Source: Bombyx mori
Lineage: Eukaryota; Arthropoda; Insecta; Lepidoptera; Bombycidae
Length of the DNA: 64,000 nt
Assembly (NCBI RefSeq): GCF_030269925.1
Contig: NC_085120.1
Location: forward strand, 11,249,501-11,313,500
Reading direction: 5' to 3'
Position numbers and translations under genes: made by a program. This document shows, piece by piece, positions 53,801 through 63,912 of the stretch. Each line of letters begins with the position of its first letter. Position 1 is the first letter of the stretch. The notes below the pieces were generated by a model. The model searched no databases and was not told the origin of the DNA. It saw nothing but the letters and a program-made list of their open reading frames with translations.

Positions 53801-56800
53801 GTCTCCGAGGACTGCAGGGCGGGTAAGGTACTGGTATCAGCTCCAATGTAAGTGGTCAGAGTAAACAACAGCCCGGTATTGCAGACATTGGTGAACTGTT
53901 GAAAAGAAACGAATTACGAATAGGTTATCAAAATGTCTCAGACTAGATCAGGCAATATAGACTGTGTGTTGTCTATGCTAGGGCTGAGCAACCTTTTTAA
54001 TCAATGGGCCAATTTTATAAACAGCCCACTGTCGTCCACTGCTGGACATAGGCCTCTCCCAATCCACACCACTCAGCCCAGTCTTCGGCTCTCTTCATCC
54101 ACTTCTTGCCGACCACCGTTCGGAGGTCATCGCACCACCTAGCCAGGTGGCGTCCCACGCTACGTTACGTATGGGCCAATTTAATTTTTAATTATTTTTG
54201 GCGGGCTGCACATGGATTAACTCTTATTAATAATTTACGAAACTTTATTTCTTTATTAAAAAGAACAAATAAAAAAGATCAGAAAAACGAATTAATGGGA
54301 AAGAGAGTCGATAAAATAAATCCAATATTAGAAATGCTTGGCGGGCCGCGTGTTGCTCATCCTTGGTCTATGCCAGATAATACCAGACGGGCACTGATTT
54401 CATGTGTCCACATAAAATTATTATGGGCCCCCGGTAGTCAAAACTCGACTATAATTAATTGAAATCATAAGTTTGCACACTGTTATGATTCTATTGTCAA
54501 AGACTTATACTTCTATAATCACAGACTTCGCTAAGACTACACTTTCGACCGAGAGGGCTGGTGGTCGTGGTGCCGACGACCGCCGGTCCGGCGTCCCGAG
54601 GGGGAGGGTGATGGGAGAGATGTGCTCCGCACTAAACGCTTCACTTTCCCCCCTTTGCCTTTTCATGAGTTCTGTCTCATGCGAGGTTTGGACGTTGCTT
54701 GTTGAGCGACAGGAGGTTTTAGTCAGTCCGACTCTGACATGCCCCGCCCTCCATTCCCATTCAATTTCACCACAGATTTTATACAATAAGAAAATTTTGA
54801 CAATATACAAATAGCATGCATGCGTGCGTGTGTCGAATACATGGTAGTGTGTGTAAAGTTTTTTTTTATTGATTTAATGTATTTAGTATGCATAATTAAA
54901 AAAAAAAATAACATTCTGCACAATGTATCTCTATATTCTCTAGGAATATTTAGTGTGCCGTTCGGAATTCAAAGTTTTGTTCAAGCAGCCGTACAAGGCT
55001 TTTCTAATGATTTTCTGTTGCAATACATTGATCGCTTAGTTCTAAGACAAACATTATGTAAGTATATTGCTTTTGTGACTCAGAATAATGTTGCAAACAA
55101 AATTATTATTTTTTTCTCTGTGGCCCGGTTTTTTTACCTTGTTAATTGACAGACTATAATTTGGAATATCCCAGAGTGAAAAGCGAATACCATTTATATT
55201 ATTTTAAATTACGCAACGCGACTTGAGACAGGACTCTCAAAGGACAACCGAATAAAAACAACAGAAAAATTCAATTAAATCGATTAGAAATAGTTATAAA
55301 CAATACTAAACAAAATTTAAACAAACTAAACTAAATCACCATTTTAGCTACATTTGTTTTTTTCATTTTTTATTATCATTCATTACAACAGTGTTCAATT
55401 CGCAGAAGCTGTGAATCTGGCGTCGACTAAGATAAGCCAACTCAGATAAGGATTGAGATGAAACAAGGCCTATTTCTTTTTGCGGAACTCCCATTCCATA
55501 ACAAATTTCGTTAAAATCTGTTTTGTGGTTCGAACGTAAAAAACATAACAAACAAAATGGCTGTAGTATTTATAATATTAAATGTGGAACTATGTCTACT
55601 AAATAAAACCGAATATTTCTAATTCTTTTAACACAAATCCCGATACATTAAAATATCACGTCTGGATAATCTGTTTTACAATAAATGGATTGATAAATCT
55701 TACTTTTTATTCTTTCTCCTTGTACATATTTGTATGTATCATTCTTTCTTTATGAAAAAAGAAATAAGAGATACAACAGTAGATACATACCATGGTCAGG
55801 TAACCAAGGATGAAGCAACAAATCCTCAGTGGAAGGCAGTGACAGTATTTTTTGCCCAAACTAGAAGTCGACGATAACCTAGAAATTATTAAAATATGAA
55901 ATTATATAGGTAGGCAGCGACTTGCCTATTCCCGTGGCATTGCTGGATATCCGTGAGAGGTTATCACTCACCACCGGAAAGGCCTTATACAAGTCTGCCT
56001 ATTGAAACAATAATACTAAGGCTAGATAACAGACTAGACTGGATAATACTAAGGCAACATTTATTTATTTATTTTTTATTGCCCTTGTAGGCAGACGAGC
56101 AAACGGCCCACCTGATGGTGAGTGGTTACCGTCGCCCATAGACTTCGGCAATTCCAGGGGCAGAACCAAGATTGAATTAGAATGACTGTCCCGCCCATCA
56201 AATTGGAGTATGGCTGCTTCGTGACAGATGTAAGCAAGATGTTAATGCTTGTGTCGGTTTATTTAATGCCCAAGTTTAGCTGCAAAGGTCCACCCACAAG
56301 CTGTTCTTACTAACGAGCATGGCGAGGAGGAGAAATAATGTTCTGTTTGACTCTTCATTAATGAACATTCTCTAGCCTGAGGTGGTGAAGAGTATATGTT
56401 CAAGCAAAGTAGTCTAATTTGTGACTGGACCAAAGTGGTAGTCGCAACAGATCTATCTGGGCGAAAGTGACGGGTTTGTACACATTATTGGCAATAATAA
56501 TGAGACAGATGCTTTGCAGTTTTGCTTTTATGTAACACAGATGCGAGTATTTTTATTTTACGATATGAAGATAAGATAAGATACACCCGGTGTGTTCGTA
56601 TCGAGTGGTGGGACTTTGCCGAAGCTCAAATCGTACCTCTCCATGTACTTTTAAGTAAAGTAACTGTCCAATATTTATAGTAGGGGAGCCCAAGCGGGAA
56701 TTTCGGGATTTACCAAAGCGCGGCAGATTAATATACAGGGGGATACCTTGTAACCCGTTTGAGTACCTCCACCAAATATGAGCTCCATACATAAGGCCGC

Positions 56801-59800
56801 GCGTCAAGGATCAGATTAGTAACAAAAAATATCGATCATCAGAAAATCTCGAGCGCATCAGATTAAGCTAGGGCGAGTTAATTACATGTTAAAAAGTGTA
56901 TATTTCACTAATCTGACAATTTGACAGTGACGTAAAGAAAGGGGAGGGCGGAAAAGTTGTAAAAAAAAAGTGTCATCTTGACATTCTCGAGCGTGGCTGA
57001 TTTTTTTTATTTATTTTGTAGTAAATAATTCAAGGATAACAAAAAATATGTAATCTGACCATTTCCACAAGCAGAAGTAACAAAAATTCCTCGATAAAGT
57101 TTAGTGCGTGCCGCTGCGCGTGATGCCTATATATTCCCCTCTCTGCGTTTCTATTCCCCTCTGACACAGACTCGTTCGCGGCATAATATTATTAACAGTA
57201 TTTCCAACGTTTTGGCATTTTTTGTTATTTTAAAATAAGTTATGTGAATTAAATAAATTAAATATTTACTATGAGTGATATTAATATGAAGTGTGTGTGT
57301 ATAAGAAAAAAAAATTTTTTTTATCAGATTAGGCGAATCCCTCTAGATAATCGTCAGATTATGAGACAGCACGTCTAGGACATAAAGATGAACCATATAT
57401 ATCTTAATCTGACGCGCTCGATACATACTCTTCTGTCATATACCATTTTTTCGCTCACTCCCCTCTTACCCATATCGTCTTTCACGCAATCCATCCATTT
57501 CCTCTTAGGTCTACCTTAGAGCAACAAGAGGTCCTACCACCAGTAAATAAAAATAAAAAAAATCAAATGGCTCTCCTGTAAAGTTGTACAAATGTCGCTT
57601 AAACAAATAGTCTTTCACTCTTCGATATTATTTCTGACGTTTGGAATGATTTACAGTTTTCGTTATCGAAGACACCGGCAGCGGTCAGTGACCACGAAAA
57701 CTGTATAATTATAATTCTGAACTTAATTATAATAAAAAAGATGTGTGGTGTCGTCGTGGACATCGGATAGGAACGAAGTTCCTTATTATAAAAATATTAA
57801 TTTTAAGTTCTATTCGAGGTATAAAGAAAATAAAACTGAAGGTTTCGCAACAACCCACGGTCACTCGGTAACGTGCGAACTTATTGTGGTACACTTCATT
57901 CACGGTTGTTTGCACGGAATAGATAAATAAGGTTGGAAAGGCCTTTGCTCTAATTTCGTATTAGGACCAGTGTCGCCGCTTCATCCCCACTATTTTAATT
58001 TCTACACATACGCAAACTATGATAACAAATATTTCGCACACAACAAAAACACCCACACATAAATCTCAGGGCAGATATTCGTTCGCAAACTAGCACAAAA
58101 CTCCCGTAGGCATACACACTCACACACGCAAAAAGGCAATAAAAATGTTCATACACGCTAGTGCTTGATAAAACCGATATTCTTTATCGATAAATTATCT
58201 GATGAATGAATGGGGAAAAATGAAACGTGAAATAAATATTGAAAATAAAAACTATTTTACTTTTATTCATTACAAATAATCACTGTCCCTGGAATAAAAC
58301 GTATTTGTTAAGCAGTTGGCGCTTGCTATTAATTGCGAATGAATTTTTCAAAACAAAGTGTAGCCTGATTTTTTTATGGTAAAATCATTTTCAGTAAAAT
58401 GTTGAGAGCAAATAGTACTCGCCTTTGTTTCCAGTTTCCTCTACCTGTCACGTCAATCCATTGTTCCCTGGCGTTAGGTTCTTTAGGAAACCTAAAATTT
58501 ATAATTTATTGCATAAGTCAAATAGCATTTTACTTAGATTTTAATACGTCTTAGACAATATAGTAAATACCCGTAAATGAGAGGTCTTTTTTTATTTATT
58601 GCTTAGATGGATGGACGAGCTCACAGCCCACCTGGTGTTAAGTAGTTACTGGAGCCCATAGACATCTGCAATGTAAATGCGCCACCCACCTCGAGATATA
58701 AGTTCTAAGATCTCAGTATAGTTACAACGGCTACCCCACCCTTCGAACCGAAACGCATTACTGCTTCACGGCGGAAATAGGCGGGGTGGTGGTACCTATC
58801 CGTGCGGACTCCCAAGAGGTCCTACCACCAGGTCTACATGTCCCTTTATATTATACCTTCACATTAATTCAATGATAATAATTCAATAATAATAATAATA
58901 CATATTTATTTTACTCAAAATACGTATCACTAAGAATATACTAGGTATCATTAATTAAATATAAAATAATAGAAAAATTATCCATGTCAAATGTAAATAT
59001 AGTCGAGAATTCTGTCGATGATTTTATTTCACCATATTATTATGGTCACCTCAATATCGATAAGCTAGCGCCGTGCACCACGGCCAATCAGGGCAAAGGC
59101 CGAAATTTCAAAGATTGAAGTGTAGAGAACGCAATGCATGTAGTACATTGGAAGCTGACTTGGTCATTGCGTTCATTGGGCGAGTACACATCGCGCAATG
59201 TATGTTATTTATAATTTGTTGCATGTTTGTTAATGTTTGGAATTTCATAATGCTCAGTATATTTTTATTGTTTGGCAAACAATATTGTAATTAAATGGTA
59301 ATTTCGACTTGCCGATCGATAGATATACCTCCTCGCTCTATACTTGAGGTCTGACTTTTTGTTTTACAAGTTATAATTGCACAGCACGGCATTATAAAGC
59401 GGAGATCTGTTCCCCCGAGTAGTCCGAAGCGCACTAAGCGCGGTGAATGAAAGAATCGGTCGAGTTATGATTGTAGAATCATAACTGTGGCACGCTTGCC
59501 CCGCCTACATTACCATTCTAACCTTATTTATCTATTCCGTGGTTGTTTGCATAAGAGTTAGTGTACTGCGTAAACGAACGCTCTGAGATCGTGGTCAATG
59601 AATGATAAAAAAATATGTTATTTTTTGTACGTTATTACAAATCGTCTTGACCTACTTTAATACAAACTTAATAGGTAATATTAAATATTGTTTATCTTAA
59701 TTATTCTGTTGATTATTTACGTACAATTATTACTTATTACTTGGCCGATTTTCATGTATATTTCGTATATTTTAAATATATTTTAGATACATTCAAAATA

Positions 59801-60361
59801 TATTTTAAGAGACATAAAAAACAGCTAAAAATATAAAAAAAACTTTTTTTATACCTTCGATTTTTTTGCATTTTCTGAGAAGATTTACTATAGTAACATA
59901 TATTTTTATCTCCATCGGAAAGTAGAGATTTCAACGAACAGAAAACATACCAACTTTTTGAAAAAAGCTATTTTGACGGGTGAATTTTCGATTGAAAATT
60001 AGGGTGCTTTTTCGATATTAATTCAAAATAAAGTGAAACAATAAATATTTCTAATCAAATAAATTACAGCGTATTTGGGACATAAAAAGGCAAGGGCACG
60101 TTAGATGAAATTCTATCTATTTATGGCACGTGAATAAATTAAAAGCATACGTAAATCCAATCAAACAGAGACGCAATAAACCTTAGTACGCATACAAAAT
60201 TAGTTTCGGTCGAATAAGACAAAAAAAAACGGTGTGGCATTAAATTATAACACTCGTGCGCTACATTATGCAAACTTTATAAGCATTTCAACAATTCTGG
60301 AACGTTTTCGAAGCTAAACCAATGAATGAACTTACGTGTTGTAGGGAATCGGTTTGGTCAT
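50680..60361 (-). CDS. Five-exon gene for a small four-transmembrane protein
   Basis: Exons (minus strand): 60361-60336, 55860-55791, 53895-53704, 51985-51856, 50834-50680. All introns are GT-AG (donors gtaagt, gtatgt, gtatgt, gttagt) and phases fit (2, 0, 0, 1), giving 190 residues. The N-terminus MTKPIPYNTLGKKYCHCLP carries C15, C17, C23, C24, which could bind metal or be acylated. Predicted membrane segments: about 22-48, 70-93, 104-127, 137-152. The C-terminal tail (ARQLENEKQQIQ ... DDKKLILT) is charged and probably cytosolic. Cys-rich start, LR-x4-ILGYL and four segments recall small insect tetraspan proteins related to LAPTM4, but I cannot name an orthologue. ATG context gacaaaATGacc is good. 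The introns are filled with mobile elements. Confidence 0.85.
50898..51065 (-). mobile_element. R1-like LINE 3' UTR fragment (intron 4)
   Basis: ggctatccgtttacggatac, tcggtcgagaggg, gggagactacgccttgagaa parallel the 3' UTR at 13.14-13.32 kb in the same orientation. Truncated, with no coding part. Confidence 0.6.
51183..51382 (+). mobile_element. Family A copy, 5'-truncated (intron 4)
   Basis: Starts inside the unit at ctgcctatttctgcc, runs to ctgagcaataaaataaaaaa, plus orientation. Confidence 0.8.
51383..51580 (-). mobile_element. tRNA SINE head in opposite orientation to the adjacent A module
   Basis: cagtaattatgcagattata, ttcaccgtggaagtccatcg, gagattcgaacaccggtgca, ggccacgacgac: middle and head of the SINE in minus orientation, joined tail to tail with a plus-oriented A module. 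Confidence 0.65.
51625..51837 (-). pseudogene. RTE-like LINE C-terminus (intron 4)
   Basis: Minus strand GGKVLEWRPRTGRRSVGRPP, LLRLAGICWMQAALDRSLWR and GLGEAYVH, same family as 23.2-23.6 kb. It ends 18 bases from exon 4. Confidence 0.75.
51856..51985 (-). CDS. Four-TM gene, exon 4
   Basis: Acceptor tgttctgtttcag, 130 bases, donor gttagt. Encodes RRPGNIKFYVLFAACRLVLV and on through segment 3 to RLDI. Confidence 0.87.
52375..52812 (+). mobile_element. Helitron-like non-autonomous element (intron 3)
   Basis: Starts TCTATACTAATATTATAAGG after A52374; the 3' end reads gcgggcaaaagTTAG before T52813, with CTAG mutated to TTAG. gaacgcgctaatctcaggaa and gtggtccgatttgaaaaaat are widespread lepidopteran Helitron body motifs (from memory). 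Confidence 0.7.
52828..53308 (+). mobile_element. tRNA-headed SINE (family G) split by family A (intron 3)
   Basis: Head gactcggtgatgcagttttt ... gggtcgtgggttcttttccc (B box mutated) and gggtaaacattatgtgatga; tail cagtctctagtacccataac and gtccgtgatttgttcccag. The family A insertion lies between them. Confidence 0.65.
53023..53261 (+). mobile_element. Family A copy inside family G
   Basis: ctggtggtaggacctcttgt ... catctaagcaataaataaat, plus orientation, with a small deletion at tataacttgagcc. Confidence 0.8.
53312..53615. mobile_element. Family E inverted-repeat element, copy 2 (intron 3)
   Basis: Left end attgaagtgaaacttcttta, right end gtttcacttctaccgtgtgt then gacttgcacacacac. Shares about 55 bp left and 37 bp right with 40162-40540, but the middle is unrelated. 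Confidence 0.6.
53704..53895 (-). CDS. Four-TM gene, exon 3
   Basis: Acceptor tttcttttcaacag, 192 bases (64 codons, phase 0 at both ends), donor gtatgt. Encodes the end of segment 1, the first extracytosolic loop (ADTSTLPALQSSETP) and segment 2. Confidence 0.87.
53979..54365. mobile_element. hAT-type non-autonomous element (intron 2), split by RTE fragment
   Basis: 8 bp target duplication gtctatgc at 53971-53978 and 54366-54373. Ends tagggctgagcaac and gttgctcatccttg are inverted and of hAT type (CAGGG-x-TGAGCAAC). No transposase. Confidence 0.8.
54016..54170 (-). mobile_element. RTE-like LINE 3' fragment inside the hAT element
   Basis: 12 bp duplication atgggccaattt at 54004-54015 and 54171-54182. 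The insert carries cgtccactgctggacatagg, the complement of the RTE 3' end. It shows that hAT came first and RTE second. Confidence 0.85.
54535..54765 (+). mobile_element. R1-like LINE 3' UTR fragment (intron 2)
   Basis: ttcatgagttctgtctcatg, gttgagcgacaggaggtttt and ccgagagggctggtggtcgt are the complement of the 3' UTR in the 18.88-19.57 kb element. No coding end remains. Confidence 0.65.
54766..55790. other. Intron 2 remainder
   Basis: AT-rich, with an A-rich run near 54898-54910. No gene or shared repeat recognised. Confidence 0.3.
55791..55860 (-). CDS. Four-TM gene, exon 2
   Basis: Acceptor gtcgacttctag, 70 bases, donor gtatgt. Encodes LGKKYCHCLPLRICCFILGY and LTM, the Cys motif and the start of membrane segment 1. 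Confidence 0.82.
55908..56012 (+). mobile_element. Diverged family B tail (intron 1)
   Basis: taggtaggcagcgacttgcc, ggcattgctgg, ggttatcactcaccacc, caagtctgcctattgaaaca: an old B copy in plus orientation. Confidence 0.6.
56060..56172 (-). mobile_element. Family B tail (intron 1)
   Basis: T-rich start, attgcccttgtaggcagacg, through ggcagaaccaag, minus orientation. Confidence 0.8.
56173..56848. other. Intron 1 spacer
   Basis: Nothing recognised. Confidence 0.3.
56849..57421. mobile_element. 573 bp inverted-repeat element (intron 1)
   Basis: tcgagcgcatcagattaag (56849-56867) and cttaatctgacgcgctcga (57403-57421) are inverted with one mismatch. The core aatctga/tcagatt recurs several times near both ends (gtaatctgacc, atcagattaggcg, gtcagattatgag), as in transposons with subterminal transposase sites. 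No ORF; target duplication not resolved. Confidence 0.7.
57427..57515 (-). mobile_element. RTE-type LINE crumb
   Basis: The minus strand reads RKWMDCVKDDMGKRGVSEKM, same family as 42.29-42.63 kb. Confidence 0.55.
57913..59541. mobile_element. hAT-type non-autonomous element, 1629 bp
   Basis: 8 bp duplication gttgtttg at 57905-57912 and 59542-59549. Terminal inverted repeats CACGGAATAGATAAATAAGG on both sides continue to about 26 bp with one mismatch. The CA start and 8 bp duplication are hAT hallmarks. No transposase ORF; a family A copy lies inside. Located in intron 1. Confidence 0.88.
58587..58831 (-). mobile_element. Family A copy inside the hAT element
   Basis: Minus orientation T run, atttattgcttagatggatg ... 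gtcctaccaccag. Same subfamily as 30.7 and 50.3 kb. Confidence 0.85.
59642..60335. other. Intron 1, exon 1-proximal part
   Basis: AT-rich; no repeat or gene recognised. Confidence 0.3.
60336..60361 (-). CDS. Four-TM gene, coding exon 1
   Basis: Encodes MTKPIPYN plus two bases of Thr9, then donor gtaagt at 60335. CpG-rich sequence upstream (60400-60500) probably holds the transcription start. Confidence 0.8.
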
Positions 60362-60520
60362 TTTGTCAAAATTTGGAATGTTTTGAATTCGCACAGACAG
60401 TTATAACGTTTGGCGTCGCGAATGGCTGCCGCGGTACTGGCTGATGCAAGGCGAATGCAAACTCGTGGTGCGCCGACGCCGGCGATCCCAATGACGTCAT
60501 CGAGAGGCGTTATTTTGGAC
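60362..60520 (-). promoter_or_regulatory. Probable 5' UTR and promoter region of the four-TM gene
   Basis: A CpG-richer block (gcgccgacgccggcgatccc, gtcgcgaatggctgccgcgg) directly upstream of the start codon, in AT-rich surroundings. No TATA box was seen at a fitting place, so a TATA-less start is likely. The exact start site is unknown. Confidence 0.35.
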
Positions 60521-60954
60521 AGTCTGCTTTTTTTGTATCATTTTCGAACGCAGACAATGATCCTTTCTTTGGTGGTGCTTACCATAGCTGATCCTCTGGG
60601 TTTTTTTTAGAGTAAAATGCGTTAAGGTAGGCATAAACACTGGTTGAATACCGTTTTAGATTCCGCGTAAAACACTTTCAATGACGATTTCTTTTTTGCC
60701 AAAACATCGACGCGTCTAAAATTGAAATCGATTAGCGCGCGAATTTTTGACGTGTAACCTCGACCGCTAATTCCACGCTATCGTCTATTGAACTATTGAT
60801 GTGAACTATAGTGTGTTTCGAATTAAATTAGATTTAATAAAGCACAGTATTAAAAAAGAAAACTAACGCGCTATAGGAGTCACGGGTCTTACTAAACGAG
60901 AACCACACCAGCATAATTAACAAAATGAACATGAACAAGGGTACGTATTTTTAT

Positions 60955-61190
60955 TTTTTATTGCTTAAATGGGTGGACGAGCTCACAGCCCACCTGGTGT
61001 TAAGTGGTTACTGGAGCCCATAGACATCTACAACGTGAATGCGCCACCCACCTTGAGATATAAGTTCTAAGATCTCAAGTATAGTTACAACGGCTGTCCC
61101 ACCCTTCAAACCGAAACGCATTACTGCTTCACGGCAGGAATAGATAAAGTGGTGGTAACTACCCACGCGAATTCACAAGATATTCTACCT
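60955..61190 (-). mobile_element. Family A copy
   Basis: Minus orientation, T run, attgcttaaatgggtggacg, with a diverged start (aagatattctacct for aagaggtcctacc). Confidence 0.85.
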
Positions 61191-61414
61191 AGTTTGTAGT
61201 AGCTTTGCTCGGTTTTTTTTTAATTTTTTTGATACGTTATGTTTTTTAGAAATTATATTTAAATACGAATTACATATTGATAAAATAATAAAATATTCCA
61301 AGATCGTTTAGGCATTTTTACGTGAACATGTGAGTTAAAAAGACACAAATAATATAAATAAACAATTCATTTTCTTGGTCTAAACTTAAACCAAACACTC
61401 ATTGGCTTCGGGTT

Positions 61415-63240
61415 GCTTATGAAACGAAATGAAATGAAATGCGTTTATTTCAGGCAACTTTAGCCCATAAAATGTCACATACAATTACATAACATCTAAA
61501 TCAAAACATAATAAAATAAAAATTACAATTTATTAGAATGACTAAAAACAAAAACAAACAAAAATGAAACCAAATCAAAATTATTAAAATTAGAATTGTC
61601 AACTACTAATATAAAATTAAAATTAATAAAAGAACTAATACAATAAATAATGAAATAATGTTAACTGAGTAACCGCCACCATACCAGTCACTATGTTAGA
61701 TTAATGAGAGACAGAGACTTATTACAACAGTGTCTTATATAGGGGCAGTCCAGTCTGTTTGCAATCATGGCCAGGACCGTGTTGGAGCTGGCCCGCACTC
61801 TGCGTACCAAGGATGCGCACCGCTTGCGTATGGTCGCATGAAAGCAATCCGTACGAGCCACTGCGAACATACCCGAGGCGCTACAAAACCGGGGCAGCTC
61901 CGACACAGCCCTGAAAGCATGATTGAACTGGACGCGGATCGCGCTGCATGCACGTTGCGTATAGTCAGCTCATAGAGCGCTGGTGTACAGAGAGGTGCAG
62001 TACGCTCGAAAGAGAGCTATCTTCACCCCGTCTGAACTCCGCGCAAACCTGCGAGCCAACATATTCGCCCGTACCGACAACGCTCTCCGCTCCTGCTCAC
62101 TATCCTTAATATCGCTAAGGTCGGCAGTTACTATATGTCCCAGATATTTAAATTCATAAACCCTAACTAGAGGAGTACCGTTCAAGAATATAGGTGGTAT
62201 ACTCTGAGGACATTTAGCACAACCGCCTTCAAATACCATAGACTGCCTTTTACTAGTATTGTATCTCAGACCGTGACCACCGGCATATTCCTCACAGACA
62301 CGTATAAGCTCTCGGAGACCGCAGACCGACGCACTCAGCAACACCATGTCGTTCGCGTAACTTAGATTATTAACACAAACGTCATCGACATGACAACCGA
62401 CATGTTTGCCGCTGAGCTCGCCGATCAGGGCGTTTACGTACACATTGAACAGTGTTGGTGAAGTCAGCCCCCCCCTGCCTCACCCTGCACTCCAACCGAT
62501 ATGGCTGAGACACTGTATTCGCCCACTTATCATTATTAAACTAGTGCGCGTACCAATATCTAAACATGGCTATAAGCTCGAGCGGCAGGTTTAAACTCAC
62601 TAGCTTCCTCCACAATATATCATAATCAACCAGGTCAAATGCCTTAGATAAATCGAGAAAGCATGCAAACACCGGTGTCTGCCTATCCGTATAATACCTA
62701 ACAGTATGCTTAAGGCATAGTATTGCGCTCTCTGTCGATAGTTTGGGTCTAAACCCAAACTGATTGTGGTGCAAGTTTGTGTACATTTCTAGCTGCGTAT
62801 CAAGCACACCGTCGGATACCTTTGCTACTATTGTGGCTAATGAAATGGGCTTATAATGGCTTCTATCAGCTAGGTCTCCCGTTCTATTCTTCACAACAGG
62901 AACCACCAGCGTTCTCAACATATCTGCTGGCAGGTAACTGTGGCCCACGCACAAGGAGTAGAACAATGCCAGCACTCTAGAGATGTGAGGTCCGGCCTCT
63001 CGCAGGTGTTCAATGCCGAGGCCGTCGTGTTCTGGTGATTTTCCTTTCGTCATATTCTTTATAAGATATTTTATTTCTTTAGCCTTGACGCAAAAACATA
63101 CCGCTCCACTAAGCCCTTCAGCATTGAACGCCTCAACTGACGACCTCACAGTTGGCTGCACAGAAAAATGTTCCCTAAACACATCAGCTATTCCCTTGTG
63201 ATCACTGATGCCACTGCTTAACAACGCCATCTTGTGGTGT
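61415..63240 (-). mobile_element. LINE with microsatellite tail, 5'-truncated
   Basis: Minus strand: reverse transcriptase from about 63240, 3' UTR 61690-61430, ending in an ATTTC/CATTT repeat tail. The UTR matches 34986-35245. Tail type and protein motifs fit the CR1/Rex/Daphne group (clade inferred). Confidence 0.75.
61691..63230 (-). pseudogene. LINE reverse transcriptase, damaged
   Basis: On the minus strand: KSPEHDGLGIEHLREAG, HYKPISLATIVAKVSDGVL, NQFGFRPKLSTESAILCLK and FACFLDLSKAFDLVDYDIL (first catalytic Asp) are clear. Then come a TAG stop after RYWYAH near 62540, one extra base in a run of eight C (62468-62475) before LTSPTLFNVYVNALIGEL, and YAND at 62348-62359 where YADD is required. 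A TGA follows SLYTSAL at about 61970. The C-terminal part (ELPRFCSASGMFAVARTDCF) is otherwise readable. At least four independent lesions make it inactive. Confidence 0.85.
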
Positions 63241-63716
63241 CCTTAAAGCAGTTAGTTGCTCCCAACTAAGATAAATAGTATTATTATTCGCCAATAGATA
63301 TCGGGAAGAATCATAAAATTGATTATCGATAAAGTTGATTATTGAAAACACAAATAAAAGAACATTTTCTGAAAAAAAAATCTTAGCTAGATCTATTTAT
63401 CGCCCCCGAAATCCCCTGTATACTAAATTTGAAAATCGTTGGAGCCGTTTCCGAGATTCATATTATATATATTTTTAGCAACGGCTTAATAATTTAAATA
63501 AATAAAAAAATACAAAAGTGAGTAGGAACGATCGACACAGAATATTAAATCTAAGACAAGTGAACGCTGCGCGCGCTTCCAGCAAAAGTGATCCGAGGTG
63601 GCGTGATGTCCCCGCTGGTCGGTCGGTTGCCCCTCCAGATGACGAGTTGCCCCTCCAGATGACGTCACGAGTCCACGTGAGTGCTCGTCGTCAATGGCTC
63701 CGCCCATAGACTTTGA
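63241..63716. other. Unassigned spacer with a 20 bp tandem duplication
   Basis: gttgcccctccagatgacga is present twice in tandem (63626-63665). ttgaaaatcgttggagccgt near 63430 resembles a common lepidopteran repeat motif. No gene recognised. Confidence 0.35.
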
Positions 63717-63717
63717 C

Positions 63718-63912
63718 TTAAGAGGGAGTCGCCTCTAATACGGCCTCTCCTGACTGGTGGACGTCCACGTTCACCTCGATGTCATGACCGTCTTCAATCT
63801 CTGACGATGCAGGACTCACTGTGTGCACAGCGTTGCTATCGGGGTGTTCTATGATATCGTCATAGAAATAGATTGTTTGCATTACAATCATGATTTTGGT
63901 ACCATGAACCAT
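63718..63912 (-). CDS. Possible terminal exon, acidic tail
   Basis: Minus-strand open frame of 64 codons, MVHGTKIMIVMQTIYFYDD then EHPDSNAVHTVSPASSEIED and HQSGEAVLEATPS with a TAA stop. The biased acidic composition looks like a real protein tail. It may begin at the ATG at 63912 or be entered by splicing; no clean acceptor was seen, and an in-frame stop lies four codons upstream. Family unknown; it may be the end of a neighbouring gene beyond the window or of a mobile element. Confidence 0.3.
   Translation of the reverse strand: MVHGTKIMIVMQTIYFYDDIIEHPDSNAVHTVSPASSEIEDGHDIEVNVDVHQSGEAVLEATPS

Larger units (their letters stand above)
57764..59641. mobile_element. Family J copy interrupted by a hAT-type element
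   Basis: 57764-57912 and 59542-59641 together match 43218-43450 (ggataggaacgaagttcctt ... ttcattcacggttgtttg | cataagagttagtgtactgc ... gttattacaaa). The right terminal repeat of this J copy is missing. Confidence 0.75.

Noticed and set aside
59073..59294. 73-codon frame inside the hAT-type element as a transposase remnant
   Set aside because: No hAT dimerisation or RNase H-fold motif could be recognised.
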